From NCBI GenBank assembly GCA_037439945.1, contig JBBIVA010000025.1:1-32568 (forward strand): DNA of 32,568 bases, read 5' to 3'. The notes beneath the pieces are model-generated. The model did not search any database, had not been told where the DNA came from, and worked only from the letters and a program-made list of their open reading frames with translations. This stretch comes from CALEUX01 sp037439945. GTDB lineage: Bacteria; Bacteroidota; Bacteroidia; Bacteroidales; Marinilabiliaceae. Position numbers and translations under genes: made by a program. Positions within the stretch are counted from its first letter, which is position 1, and each line of letters begins with the position of its first letter. Shown here one piece after another: positions 25,442 through 32,568 of the stretch.

Positions 25442-26128
25442 ATGGATAAGTTTTTAAACCTGATGTACGATTTTTTTGCCTTTGCCTTTCCGGGTGCATG
25501 CATATTAGGTTCTTTGCTGTTAGTTGAGTTTGGTTCATTGAGTTTGTTTGAAAGGATACCAGGAGCTTTTACACAAGGTTTATGGCATTGTTTTTTGTTT
25601 TTTTCGTTTTCCGGATATGTAATAGGTTATGTGTTAAATCCTTTAGCACGGGTTTTATTATTGCGTAAGTTGGGTTTAAATATCTACAAGGGTTTTTTGA
25701 TTGGAAGGGATTCAGGTAAAAATGATAAAGCAAACATTGAACCAGGCAGTTTGAAAAACAATAGGTACCTAATTATGAAAAAGTACCTTAATTCTAATGA
25801 CTTATCTTCAAAGTTTGTTCTAATAAGGGAGTATTCTCCAAGAAATGCCCAATATATTGAGTTTTGGGATATGCATGTTAGTATGTCGCTTAACCTGGCA
25901 ATTGCATCCCTGGTTTTTTTAATGGTATTTTTGTATAATAAATCCATGTCGGGGATTTGCGATGAGTTAGAATTAGTTATACCTGTAACAGTTATATTGC
26001 TGGTGGTGTTTTTTACTTTTATCTGGTTAGCCGTTAAGTATTCTGTGTGGTGGGTAAGTGATGTAATAACCACTTATAAGTTGGTTAATAATAAACGATT
26101 TAAAAGGAAAATGAAATCCTCTGAATGA
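25442..26128 (+). CDS. Unknown membrane protein, four predicted helices
   Basis: Unrecognised protein of 228 residues. Hydrophobic segments lie at about 13-30, 45-67, 147-165 and 177-200. Between the second and third is a soluble stretch (about 70-145) with many Lys, Arg and Asn residues (GRDSGKNDKANIEPGSLKNN, KKYLNSNDLSSKFVLIREYS). The C-terminus is strongly basic (NNKRFKRKMKSSE), consistent with a cytoplasmic tail. It is flanked by a divergent EEP gene and a convergent AraC gene, so it forms a single-gene transcript. No function can be proposed. Confidence 0.75.
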   Translation: MDKFLNLMYDFFAFAFPGACILGSLLLVEFGSLSLFERIPGAFTQGLWHCFLFFSFSGYVIGYVLNPLARVLLLRKLGLNIYKGFLIGRDSGKNDKANIEPGSLKNNRYLIMKKYLNSNDLSSKFVLIREYSPRNAQYIEFWDMHVSMSLNLAIASLVFLMVFLYNKSMSGICDELELVIPVTVILLVVFFTFIWLAVKYSVWWVSDVITTYKLVNNKRFKRKMKSSE

Positions 26129-26137
26129 AATTAGTTT

Positions 26138-27058
26138 TTACATTATAGTATGGGTCTTCCGGTATATTCCGGGTGAAACCGATACCTGTTTTTTAAACAC
26201 CTTCGTAAAATGATGCCTGTCACTGAAGCCGCATTTTTCAGCTATCTGGTCTATCGAACTTGATTGGTTATGCATATATGTTATTGCCTTTTCAATTCTC
26301 TTTTTTTGAACAAATTTTTGCAGGGTAATTCCTGTTGTAGCCCTGAAAAGACGTAAAAACGAGTTGGTTGCCATTGATGCTGTTTTTGCCAGATTTTCGT
26401 TTTTTAATTCATGCATATAATTTTTATCAATGTACCCCATAACTTTTAAAATACGCTTATCAAGTTTATTGTTTATCATTCTTTCTTTTGGGATTGTGCT
26501 AACCAGGCTGAATATGATCCTGTGCAACAGCATTGTTTCGTTAAATCCAAAGTTTCCATCAGTTTGTATTGTGAAATTTCTTATTTCACCAATTAATTCT
26601 TTTAATCCGGGGTTTATTTCATGTACATAAATATCGGGCTCTACATGGTCATGCTCAAATCCAAGGTTAAAATGTATAAACAAATGATCAACCATGCCGG
26701 GAATAATAAGATTGTTGTATTCTTTAACTGATTGAATCCGGCTGCCGTTTAAGCTTTCTGATTCAAAGTTTTTAAGCGATGTTGAAAAGGATGTGTATGG
26801 TGGAATTAATATTACTACCTTTTCGTTTAAATAAACTACCTTTTGGTTAAACCCTATTTTGGCACCTTCAATTGTATTATAATAAATGCGCCAAAACGGG
26901 AACGACATGTTATTAAACTCCCATTCACTCAATTTCCAGTAACGACAACAATGTAATTTAATTTCTAAATTACAAAAATGCTGCTTAATATCTGAAGGGT
27001 CCGACTTTACGTCTTCTGATGATTTCCAGATCATATTGTTGATGTTAGAAACAGACAC
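26138..27058 (-). CDS. AraC-family transcriptional regulator, probable fucose-operon regulator
   Basis: AraC/XylS-type regulator of 306 residues. The N-terminal half (about 30-180) is the ligand-sensing part, with a cupin-like look (EKVVILIPPYTSFSTSL, VDHLFIHFNLG). The C-terminal double helix-turn-helix (about 205-306) includes LAKTASMATNSFLRLFRATT, RIEKAITYMHNQSSSIDQIA and the signature CGFSDRHHFTKVFKKQVSVS PG. Its start is 86 bases from the divergent isomerase gene, so the two promoters share this small region. Control of the fucose genes in response to fucose or fuculose is inferred from position only. No clear repeated operator was seen in the short spacer. Confidence 0.92.
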   Translation of the reverse strand: MSVSNINNMIWKSSEDVKSDPSDIKQHFCNLEIKLHCCRYWKLSEWEFNNMSFPFWRIYYNTIEGAKIGFNQKVVYLNEKVVILIPPYTSFSTSLKNFESESLNGSRIQSVKEYNNLIIPGMVDHLFIHFNLGFEHDHVEPDIYVHEINPGLKELIGEIRNFTIQTDGNFGFNETMLLHRIIFSLVSTIPKERMINNKLDKRILKVMGYIDKNYMHELKNENLAKTASMATNSFLRLFRATTGITLQKFVQKKRIEKAITYMHNQSSSIDQIAEKCGFSDRHHFTKVFKKQVSVSPGIYRKTHTIM

Positions 27059-27144
27059 AAATTAGCATTTTTTTACATTCTTTAATCCATATGAAGGTTT
27101 TAATTTTAAACTACGCAAAATAAAAACTCTTAAATAATAGAATA

Positions 27145-28863
27145 ATGAAAAGTGCATTTAAAATAAGTCAGGCCCCCGATAGGAAAAATATTAGCTCGGT
27201 AACGATTGGAGTTTGCGCAACATGCGATCCAAGGGTTGATGATGACTCAAGGCTCCGCACCAGAAATATTATTGAGATGATTGCCAATTATCTTCAAAAA
27301 AACATTAAGGTACCAACCAATGAAACGGTCAAAGTTGTATGGACCCCAACCCTTATTGAAGGTGAAACAGGTGCCGATATGGTTGCACGTCAGTTTAAAT
27401 CAGAAGGGGTAAATATTATTGTTTGTACCCCCGATACATGGGCCTTTCCCCAGTTAACCCTTATGAGCCTGATGGCGCACTTTCCAAAGGATACGCCAGT
27501 AAATATTACCTGCGGAAACAGCGCCCCTAAACCCGGAGTTGTTTATGCACATGCGGTTAACGGAGCTTTTGCACAACAGGGTAGGTTAACACATTTGAAT
27601 ATTGGAACCTGGGACGATTTTGGTTTAAAGCCTGAAATTAGTAGTTCAACGTTGCAAAGTTTATTGGATTGGGCCTTTGCCGCTGTTACCTATGTAGGAT
27701 TAAAGGGCCGTAGGGTTGTTTGTTTCGGACATGACTCAATGGGTATGGAAACTGCTTTAACCCATGTTAACGCTACAAGGCAAACTTTTGGAGTGGAGGT
27801 TACCAGGCTCGATATGAAACTCCTTGCCGATAAATTGCAAAAAGGTGATTATAATAAAGCAGAGGTGAAAGTTCTTCGGGCCTGGTTGGAGAAAAATCTT
27901 AAATCAATTGATATTTCACAACCAAACGGTAGTGATAATCTCGACAAATCACTGGCAATGTACCTTATAATGCGTGATTTGATGGCTGATTTAAACGCAG
28001 TTGGCGGGGCATTTATGAACCAGCTTGAATGGGGAAGCGACCATCGTGGTATTCCCCTTCCAATATGCGATATGGCCGAGTCCCTGTTTAATTCAACATT
28101 TGATCACAACGGGCCAAAACCTGTTATGCCATTTGGTACCGAGGCCGACATGCAAGGTACCTTAACAATGCTTTTTAAAACCTGGCTTACAGGGGGAAAT
28201 CCGCCATTATTTATGGATTTCAGAAAGGTTTGGGAAGCATCGGAATTAAAAGTTGCCGCCCAAAGGCTGGGAGTAAATATTAAAGGTGATGAAATTTGGG
28301 TTAACAAAGGTATTGTTGATGGTGATAATTCAGGGTCGGCAAGTTTAAATTGGGCAGGGTTACCTGGTGAAAAGATGGAAAATATTTTAAAAAGAGTTAC
28401 AATGCCGCCGGCCGAATTGTATTATTTCCCGGGTGGCGGAAACAGTGTTAGCTTTTTTTCTCCGGGCGGAATTGATGGTATAGCAAGCAGGCTTACTTAT
28501 AGCCATTTAAATGGTATGTTTAGCCTTATTTGGGATGAAGCACAAACAGTTGATTTACCTGAAAAAATCGCTTCAATGGTAGCCAAAAGTTCAAATGTAA
28601 CCTGGCCACATAGCTGGATTGTTCCAAAATATGCATCAATGACTGAATATAAACAATTTGCCCCGGCAAACCATTTCCACATGACATGGCAATTAAAACC
28701 GGCAGTATTACAATACTGGATGGATTTAACAAATGTACTTTCTGTGGCGCCATGGCAGGCCAGACCAGCCTTTGTTGAAGGGACCGACAGGCCTGTACCA
28801 CTAATGTTTTTAATTAATGGAGGGGAAAATAGTGCCAAAACCTTAAGGGCAAATGGTTTATAA
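27145..28863 (+). CDS. fucI: L-fucose isomerase-family protein (divergent subfamily)
   Basis: Ketol isomerase of 572 residues predicted to convert L-fucose to L-fuculose (D-arabinose is an alternative). The N-terminus (VTIGVCATCDPRVDDDSR) differs from the KIGIRP start of the E. coli and Bacteroides FucI type, but the metal and catalytic residues appear conserved: Glu333 in FGTEADMQG (E. coli E337), Asp358 in LFMDFRKVW (D361) and His510 in ANHFHM (H528). Other shared parts are NSGSASLNW, YYFPGGGNSVSFF and TWPHSWIVPKY. The downstream kinase, FucU and FucP genes make fucose the likeliest substrate. The alignment was made by eye from memory of E. coli FucI. Confidence 0.85.
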   Translation: MKSAFKISQAPDRKNISSVTIGVCATCDPRVDDDSRLRTRNIIEMIANYLQKNIKVPTNETVKVVWTPTLIEGETGADMVARQFKSEGVNIIVCTPDTWAFPQLTLMSLMAHFPKDTPVNITCGNSAPKPGVVYAHAVNGAFAQQGRLTHLNIGTWDDFGLKPEISSSTLQSLLDWAFAAVTYVGLKGRRVVCFGHDSMGMETALTHVNATRQTFGVEVTRLDMKLLADKLQKGDYNKAEVKVLRAWLEKNLKSIDISQPNGSDNLDKSLAMYLIMRDLMADLNAVGGAFMNQLEWGSDHRGIPLPICDMAESLFNSTFDHNGPKPVMPFGTEADMQGTLTMLFKTWLTGGNPPLFMDFRKVWEASELKVAAQRLGVNIKGDEIWVNKGIVDGDNSGSASLNWAGLPGEKMENILKRVTMPPAELYYFPGGGNSVSFFSPGGIDGIASRLTYSHLNGMFSLIWDEAQTVDLPEKIASMVAKSSNVTWPHSWIVPKYASMTEYKQFAPANHFHMTWQLKPAVLQYWMDLTNVLSVAPWQARPAFVEGTDRPVPLMFLINGGENSAKTLRANGL

Positions 28864-28971
28864 TCGTTTATCATGGTGGATTGTAAACTGGGAAAATCCG
28901 GGTTGTAAATCATTAATTCCGAAGACAAGGTTTTTATTCAAGTTCAATTACAACAAGGTAGTTATCTTATT

Positions 28972-29157
28972 TTGGGATGAAACGGGCATGGTTCGTAAAA
29001 ACTAATTGATAAGTTTTTTCCTGAAACAATTATAAATAAATGATCTACAAAATTAGTACAGTTGAAAACCGGCTAAGCCAAAATTTAAAAGATGAGCTCA
29101 CGCGATGTATCAGGACTGGCAATACGGCCCTGATTAAAAATTATTTAAGGATGAATA
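28972..29157 (+). repeat. Dispersed GATGAA repeat between fucI and the kinase gene
   Basis: A copy of the intergenic module: it opens with GGGATGAAACGGGC and ends with GGCAATACGGCCCTGATTA followed by AAATTATTTAAGGATGAA (29138-29155). The remainder of the 379-base spacer holds no ORF and no strong terminator. The module breaks up an otherwise compact operon and lies 88 bases before the kinase start. Confidence 0.6.
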
Positions 29158-29242
29158 TTTAACAAGACTTTGATTGTAATTATTTTGGGCATTATATTAG
29201 TATAATAACTTATTATTAATTAAATTATAAAACATTTGAAGC

Positions 29243-30640
29243 ATGGGGCCTTTCTCCTGTCTGGCAATTGATATGGGCGCCGGAAGCATCCGAATTGTTC
29301 AGGGGGTTTTTGACGGTGGCTTATATTTAAATGAAATCCACCGGTTTGAAAATCATATTGAAAATCGCGATGGAGCCGACCGTTGGAACCTGAAGGAAAT
29401 TACTGAGGGCATTATGGCAGGAATTGAAAAGGCTGTATCCGGTTCACAAATTCCGGTAAAAAGCATTGGGGTAGATTCATGGGGGGTTGATTTTGTATTG
29501 TTAGGTGATGACGGTAATCCGCTTGAAGACCCTGTTTCGTATCGCGACAATAGAACATCGGGAATGAAATATATGTGGAATACAATGATGACCGACATTG
29601 AAACTTTTACTAATACAGGGGTCAATTACAATGTTTTTAATACGCTTTACCAACTTCTTAGCTTAAAGGGCACCAAATTGCTTGATAGCGCTAACCGTAT
29701 TTTATTTATGGCTGATTATATAAACTATTTTTTATGCGGTAATCCTGTTAATGAAATTACCCTTTCATCAACCAGCCAAATTCTGAGCTGTAAAACCAAT
29801 GATTGGGATAAACAAATAATTAACCTGCTGGGATTAAATAAAAATTTGCTTACAAAACCAGTGCTTCCGGGAACAACATTGGGCAATTTAAATTTGGATG
29901 GCTTTAACAGACAGTTGGAAATTATGGCTGTTGCAGGGCATGATACGGCTTCTGCTATCACGGCAATACCATTTGAAAATGAAAATTTTGCATTTATTTC
30001 AACCGGGACCTGGTGTATTGTGGGAATGATTTCAGATAATCCATATTTATCAAGTTATGCTTTTAAATTTGGTATTACAAATGAGCGCACCTGTGATGGC
30101 AGGTTCAGGCCTCTGAAAAATATTATGGGATTATGGCTGGTTCAGCAATTAAGAGTAGCATTTGGGTCAAAACACTCATACTCCCAAATTGATGAAATGG
30201 CATCTAAAGCTACCATTTCAGAAATGTTAATAAACCCCGACGATCCGGATTTTTATAACCCAACGGATATGAAAAAGGCATTCGATGGTTACTTGATAAA
30301 AGTTCATGGTAAAACACTGAAAACCGAAGCTGATTATTACAGATGTGCTTACGACAGCCTGGCAAATAGCTTTAATGAAGCTTTAACCAAAATGGAATTT
30401 TTAAGAAACAAATCTTTTGAAACAATTCACATAATTGGTGGAGGATCTCAGTCAAAGCTGTTATGTCAGTTAACCGCAAACGCTACCGGTAAAAAGGTTA
30501 TTGCCGGGCCGGTTGAAGGGGCAGTTATCGGCAACTTGATAACTCAGGCAATTGAAACCGGATATATTAAAAATTTGGATGACGCCAAAACTTTAATCTA
30601 TAGTTCAACAAAAATAAGTAATTATAAACCAAATATATAA
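29243..30640 (+). CDS. fucK: FGGY-family sugar kinase, RhaB-like; probable L-fuculokinase
   Basis: Carbohydrate kinase of 465 residues that should phosphorylate L-fuculose to L-fuculose-1-phosphate. The sequence is of the rhamnulokinase (RhaB) branch: LAIDMGAGSIRIVQGVFDGG (ATP-binding start), SIGVDSWGVDFVLLGDDGN, DPVSYRDNRTSG, GHDTASA, STGTWCIVG and HIIGGGSQSKLLCQLTANA. RhaB-like kinases serve as fuculokinases in Bacteroides fucose operons, as I recall, and the neighbouring fucU and fucP genes support that. L-rhamnulose remains an alternative substrate. The ATG at 29243 gives a normal N-terminus. Confidence 0.87.
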   Translation: MGPFSCLAIDMGAGSIRIVQGVFDGGLYLNEIHRFENHIENRDGADRWNLKEITEGIMAGIEKAVSGSQIPVKSIGVDSWGVDFVLLGDDGNPLEDPVSYRDNRTSGMKYMWNTMMTDIETFTNTGVNYNVFNTLYQLLSLKGTKLLDSANRILFMADYINYFLCGNPVNEITLSSTSQILSCKTNDWDKQIINLLGLNKNLLTKPVLPGTTLGNLNLDGFNRQLEIMAVAGHDTASAITAIPFENENFAFISTGTWCIVGMISDNPYLSSYAFKFGITNERTCDGRFRPLKNIMGLWLVQQLRVAFGSKHSYSQIDEMASKATISEMLINPDDPDFYNPTDMKKAFDGYLIKVHGKTLKTEADYYRCAYDSLANSFNEALTKMEFLRNKSFETIHIIGGGSQSKLLCQLTANATGKKVIAGPVEGAVIGNLITQAIETGYIKNLDDAKTLIYSSTKISNYKPNI

Positions 30641-30703
30641 CAGTTTATTTGTTGGTTGGCACCATGTTTTTTTTTTTAATTAAACAGTTATTAAATTTAA
30701 AAT

Positions 30704-31135
30704 ATGCTAAAAGGAATCTCCCCTTTAATCAGTCCCGAATTGCTTGCAACTTTGGCCAGGATGGGCCATGGCGACGAAATAGTCCTGGCCGATGCTCATT
30801 TCCCGGGAGAAACGTTTAACAGAAAGGTAATAAGGGCAGATGGTTTAAAAATAGCGAACCTGCTTGAAGCCATTTTACCCCTTTTTGAATTGGATAGCTA
30901 CGTGCCGCACCCATTATTAATGATGTCACCTGTTGATGGTGACCATTTGGACCCGGAAGTTGAGAATAATTATTTAATAAGTATCAGAAAAACCAATCCC
31001 TCAGTTGAAGCTATTGAACGGGTTACAAGATACCGGTTTTATGAAATGGCCAAAAATGCGTTTGCTGTTGTTATGACTGGAGAAACATCGAAATATGGTA
31101 ATATTATTCTAAAGAAAGGGGTAACGCCAATTTAA
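30704..31135 (+). CDS. fucU: L-fucose mutarotase
   Basis: FucU interconverts alpha and beta anomers of L-fucose so that the isomerase gets its preferred form. The 143-residue protein matches the family along its length: MLKGISPLISPELLATLARM, GHGDEIVLADAHFP (His22, Asp30, His32), VIRADGLKIANLLEAILPLF, ELDSY, DGDHLDPEVE and AFAVVMTGETSKYGNIILKK. It belongs to the RbsD/FucU fold and forms ring-shaped multimers in known members. It lies 63 bases after the kinase gene and 18 bases before the permease, in the same operon. Confidence 0.96.
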   Translation: MLKGISPLISPELLATLARMGHGDEIVLADAHFPGETFNRKVIRADGLKIANLLEAILPLFELDSYVPHPLLMMSPVDGDHLDPEVENNYLISIRKTNPSVEAIERVTRYRFYEMAKNAFAVVMTGETSKYGNIILKKGVTPI

Positions 31136-31153
31136 TAACTTAATTTTAATGCC

Positions 31154-32446
31154 GTGAAAAAAAACAGGCTTGTTGAAAAACAGTACTTACTGCCTTTTAT
31201 AATAGTTACCACCCTTTTTGCATTATGGGGATTTGCCAATGATATAACCAATCCTTTGGTGGCGGCTTTTAGCACAATTATGGAAATACCCAATGCCAAA
31301 GCTGCCCTGGTGCAGTTTGCATTTTACGGGGGTTATGCAACAATGGCCATTCCCGCTGCACTTTTTGTGCGTAAATACAATTATAAAAAGGCTATAATTC
31401 TTGGGTTATCATTATATGCAACCGGAGCACTTTTGTTTATACCGGCGGCACAATTTGAGATGTTTGGTTTTTTTCTGGCATCACTTTATATTTTAACTTT
31501 TGGCCTGGCATTTTTGGAAACTACGGCAAATCCATATATTTTATCAATGGGTGATGAAAAAACAGCTACCCGAAGATTAAACCTTGCACAGTCATTTAAT
31601 CCGCTTGGGTCCATACTGGGTATGTTTGTGGCGTCAAATGTTATTCTTGCCTATTTACAATCGGAACAACGAAATGATTTGGGGGAACTTGTTTTTAATA
31701 CCTTAACCGTTGCCGAAAAAGCTGTTATACGAACACATGATTTGGCCGTTATTCGCAACCCTTATGTTGCGTTGGGGCTGGTTGTCCTGGCAATGATTGT
31801 TGTTTTTTTGGTGGTTAAAATGCCCAATACCCGGGGCGACAACCCCCAAACACCGGCAGGCGGTTCTTTTAAGCGGTTAGTTAGGAACAAGAAATACCGG
31901 AGCGGTGTAATTGCCCAAATGTTTTATGTTGGGGTTCAAATTATGTGCTGGACGTTTATAATTCATTATGCTGAAAATATTGGAATTTCAAAAGCAGCAG
32001 CCCAACGTTATAATATGCTGGCAATGGCAATGTTTATTTTGTTCCGTTTTGTAAGCACCTTGTTGTTGCGTTATTTAAACGCCCGTAAATTACTGTTTAT
32101 TTTTGCCGTGGGAGGGATGATTTCTATAACCGGTACAATATTCATTCAGGGTATAGGAGGGTTATACTGCCTTATTGCCACATCGGCATTTATGTCGCTT
32201 ATGTTTCCTACAATTTATGGAATATCACTCGAAGGGATTGGAGAAGATACAACACTGGGTGCAGCCGGTTTGGTAATGGCAATTGTTGGCGGGGCCTTAA
32301 TGCCCCCGGTACAGGGTGCCATAATAGATTTTGGAACAATTGCCGGATTGCCGGCTGTAAATGCATCCTTTATACTACCGTTTATTTGTTTTGTGGTAAT
32401 TGCACGGTTCGGATATAAATCAATGGGTCTTACCGTAAAGGGCTGA
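31154..32446 (+). CDS. fucP: L-fucose:proton symporter
   Basis: Major facilitator superfamily fucose permease of 430 residues with about 12 transmembrane helices in the inner membrane. The start must be the GTG at 31154, because the nearby ATG at 31149 is out of frame and stops at once. Family marks are LFALWGFANDITNPLVAAF with Asp30 (E. coli FucP D46) and AFLETTANPYI with Glu122 (E135), the proton and sugar-coupling acids. Further matches are RRLNLAQSFNPLGSILGMF, MFPTIYGISLEGIGEDT and GAAGLVMAIVGGALMPPVQG. It imports free fucose, so fucose must be released outside the cytoplasm, by a fucosidase not present here. Confidence 0.95.
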   Translation: MKKNRLVEKQYLLPFIIVTTLFALWGFANDITNPLVAAFSTIMEIPNAKAALVQFAFYGGYATMAIPAALFVRKYNYKKAIILGLSLYATGALLFIPAAQFEMFGFFLASLYILTFGLAFLETTANPYILSMGDEKTATRRLNLAQSFNPLGSILGMFVASNVILAYLQSEQRNDLGELVFNTLTVAEKAVIRTHDLAVIRNPYVALGLVVLAMIVVFLVVKMPNTRGDNPQTPAGGSFKRLVRNKKYRSGVIAQMFYVGVQIMCWTFIIHYAENIGISKAAAQRYNMLAMAMFILFRFVSTLLLRYLNARKLLFIFAVGGMISITGTIFIQGIGGLYCLIATSAFMSLMFPTIYGISLEGIGEDTTLGAAGLVMAIVGGALMPPVQGAIIDFGTIAGLPAVNASFILPFICFVVIARFGYKSMGLTVKG

Positions 32447-32568
32447 TTTTGCCGGTAAAAAAAAGTTAAGCAATAATACATGGAGAAAACAAAAATTAGG
32501 GTGTTATTTTTTGTAAAAATCAATTAAACATTTAAAGTTATAAAAAGTACAACCAAACATTACAATAA
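32447..32568. other. Right-edge spacer, no feature
   Basis: AT-rich sequence after fucP. A 15-codon open frame (from 32480) has no recognisable content. No terminator hairpin was seen, so the operon may continue, possibly with the missing aldolase or reductase gene. Confidence 0.5.

Noticed and set aside
28497..28928. 143-codon minus-strand open frame
   Set aside because: It is antisense to the well-supported isomerase gene and has no domain of its own.

Overview
The window looks like chromosomal DNA of an anaerobic, glycan-degrading Bacteroidota, probably Bacteroidales or Marinilabiliales-like. The evidence is the AT-rich DNA, a SusC/SusD pair run by an ECF sigma factor and FecR anti-sigma factor, many lipoproteins, TAnnTTTG-type -7 elements without clear Shine-Dalgarno sites, and an [FeFe]-hydrogenase maturation gene. 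No rRNA, tRNA, CRISPR array, transposase or phage gene was seen.

Layout. (1) 1-1516, minus strand: lemA, followed by the wreck of a DUF3137 gene that ends at a 50-base hairpin repeat at the window edge. (2) 1873-5317: an aspartate ammonia-lyase, a small VOC protein and hydF (H-cluster scaffold GTPase). (3) 5498-22597: a polysaccharide utilisation locus. It has an ECF sigma factor, FecR, a SusC with an N-terminal STN signalling domain, SusD, a tightly packed run of exported enzymes (bimodular esterase lipoprotein, CE1-like esterase, metallo-beta-lactamase-fold hydrolase, second CE1-like esterase, flavodoxin with a Tat-like leader), then a type-B carboxylesterase lipoprotein and a GH3 glycosidase lipoprotein. 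(4) 22598-23935: repeat-rich spacer and a broken lactonase gene, with a second copy of the window-edge hairpin repeat exactly at the break. (5) 23937-26128: an exported endonuclease/exonuclease/phosphatase-fold protein and an unknown four-helix membrane protein. (6) 26138-32446: an AraC-type regulator divergent from an L-fucose operon (isomerase, FGGY kinase, mutarotase, permease).

Working together. FecR and the STN domain of SusC should sense substrate binding and release the ECF sigma factor. SusCD would import the glycan; four esterases, one MBL hydrolase and a single GH3 enzyme suggest an ester-decorated, beta-linked oligosaccharide or glycoside rather than a plain polymer. The fucose operon would take free L-fucose to fuculose-1-phosphate; the aldolase is not in the window.

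The strongest unexplained signals are non-coding. A 50-base hairpin repeat is present twice (49/50 identical), each time abutting a truncated, decayed gene. A second dispersed family, with the 3' signature AAATTATTTACRGATGAA, occurs five times between genes, always on the plus strand. No complete new defence or mobile system was recognised; the esterase-heavy PUL and the repeats at gene breakpoints are the best candidates for novelty.
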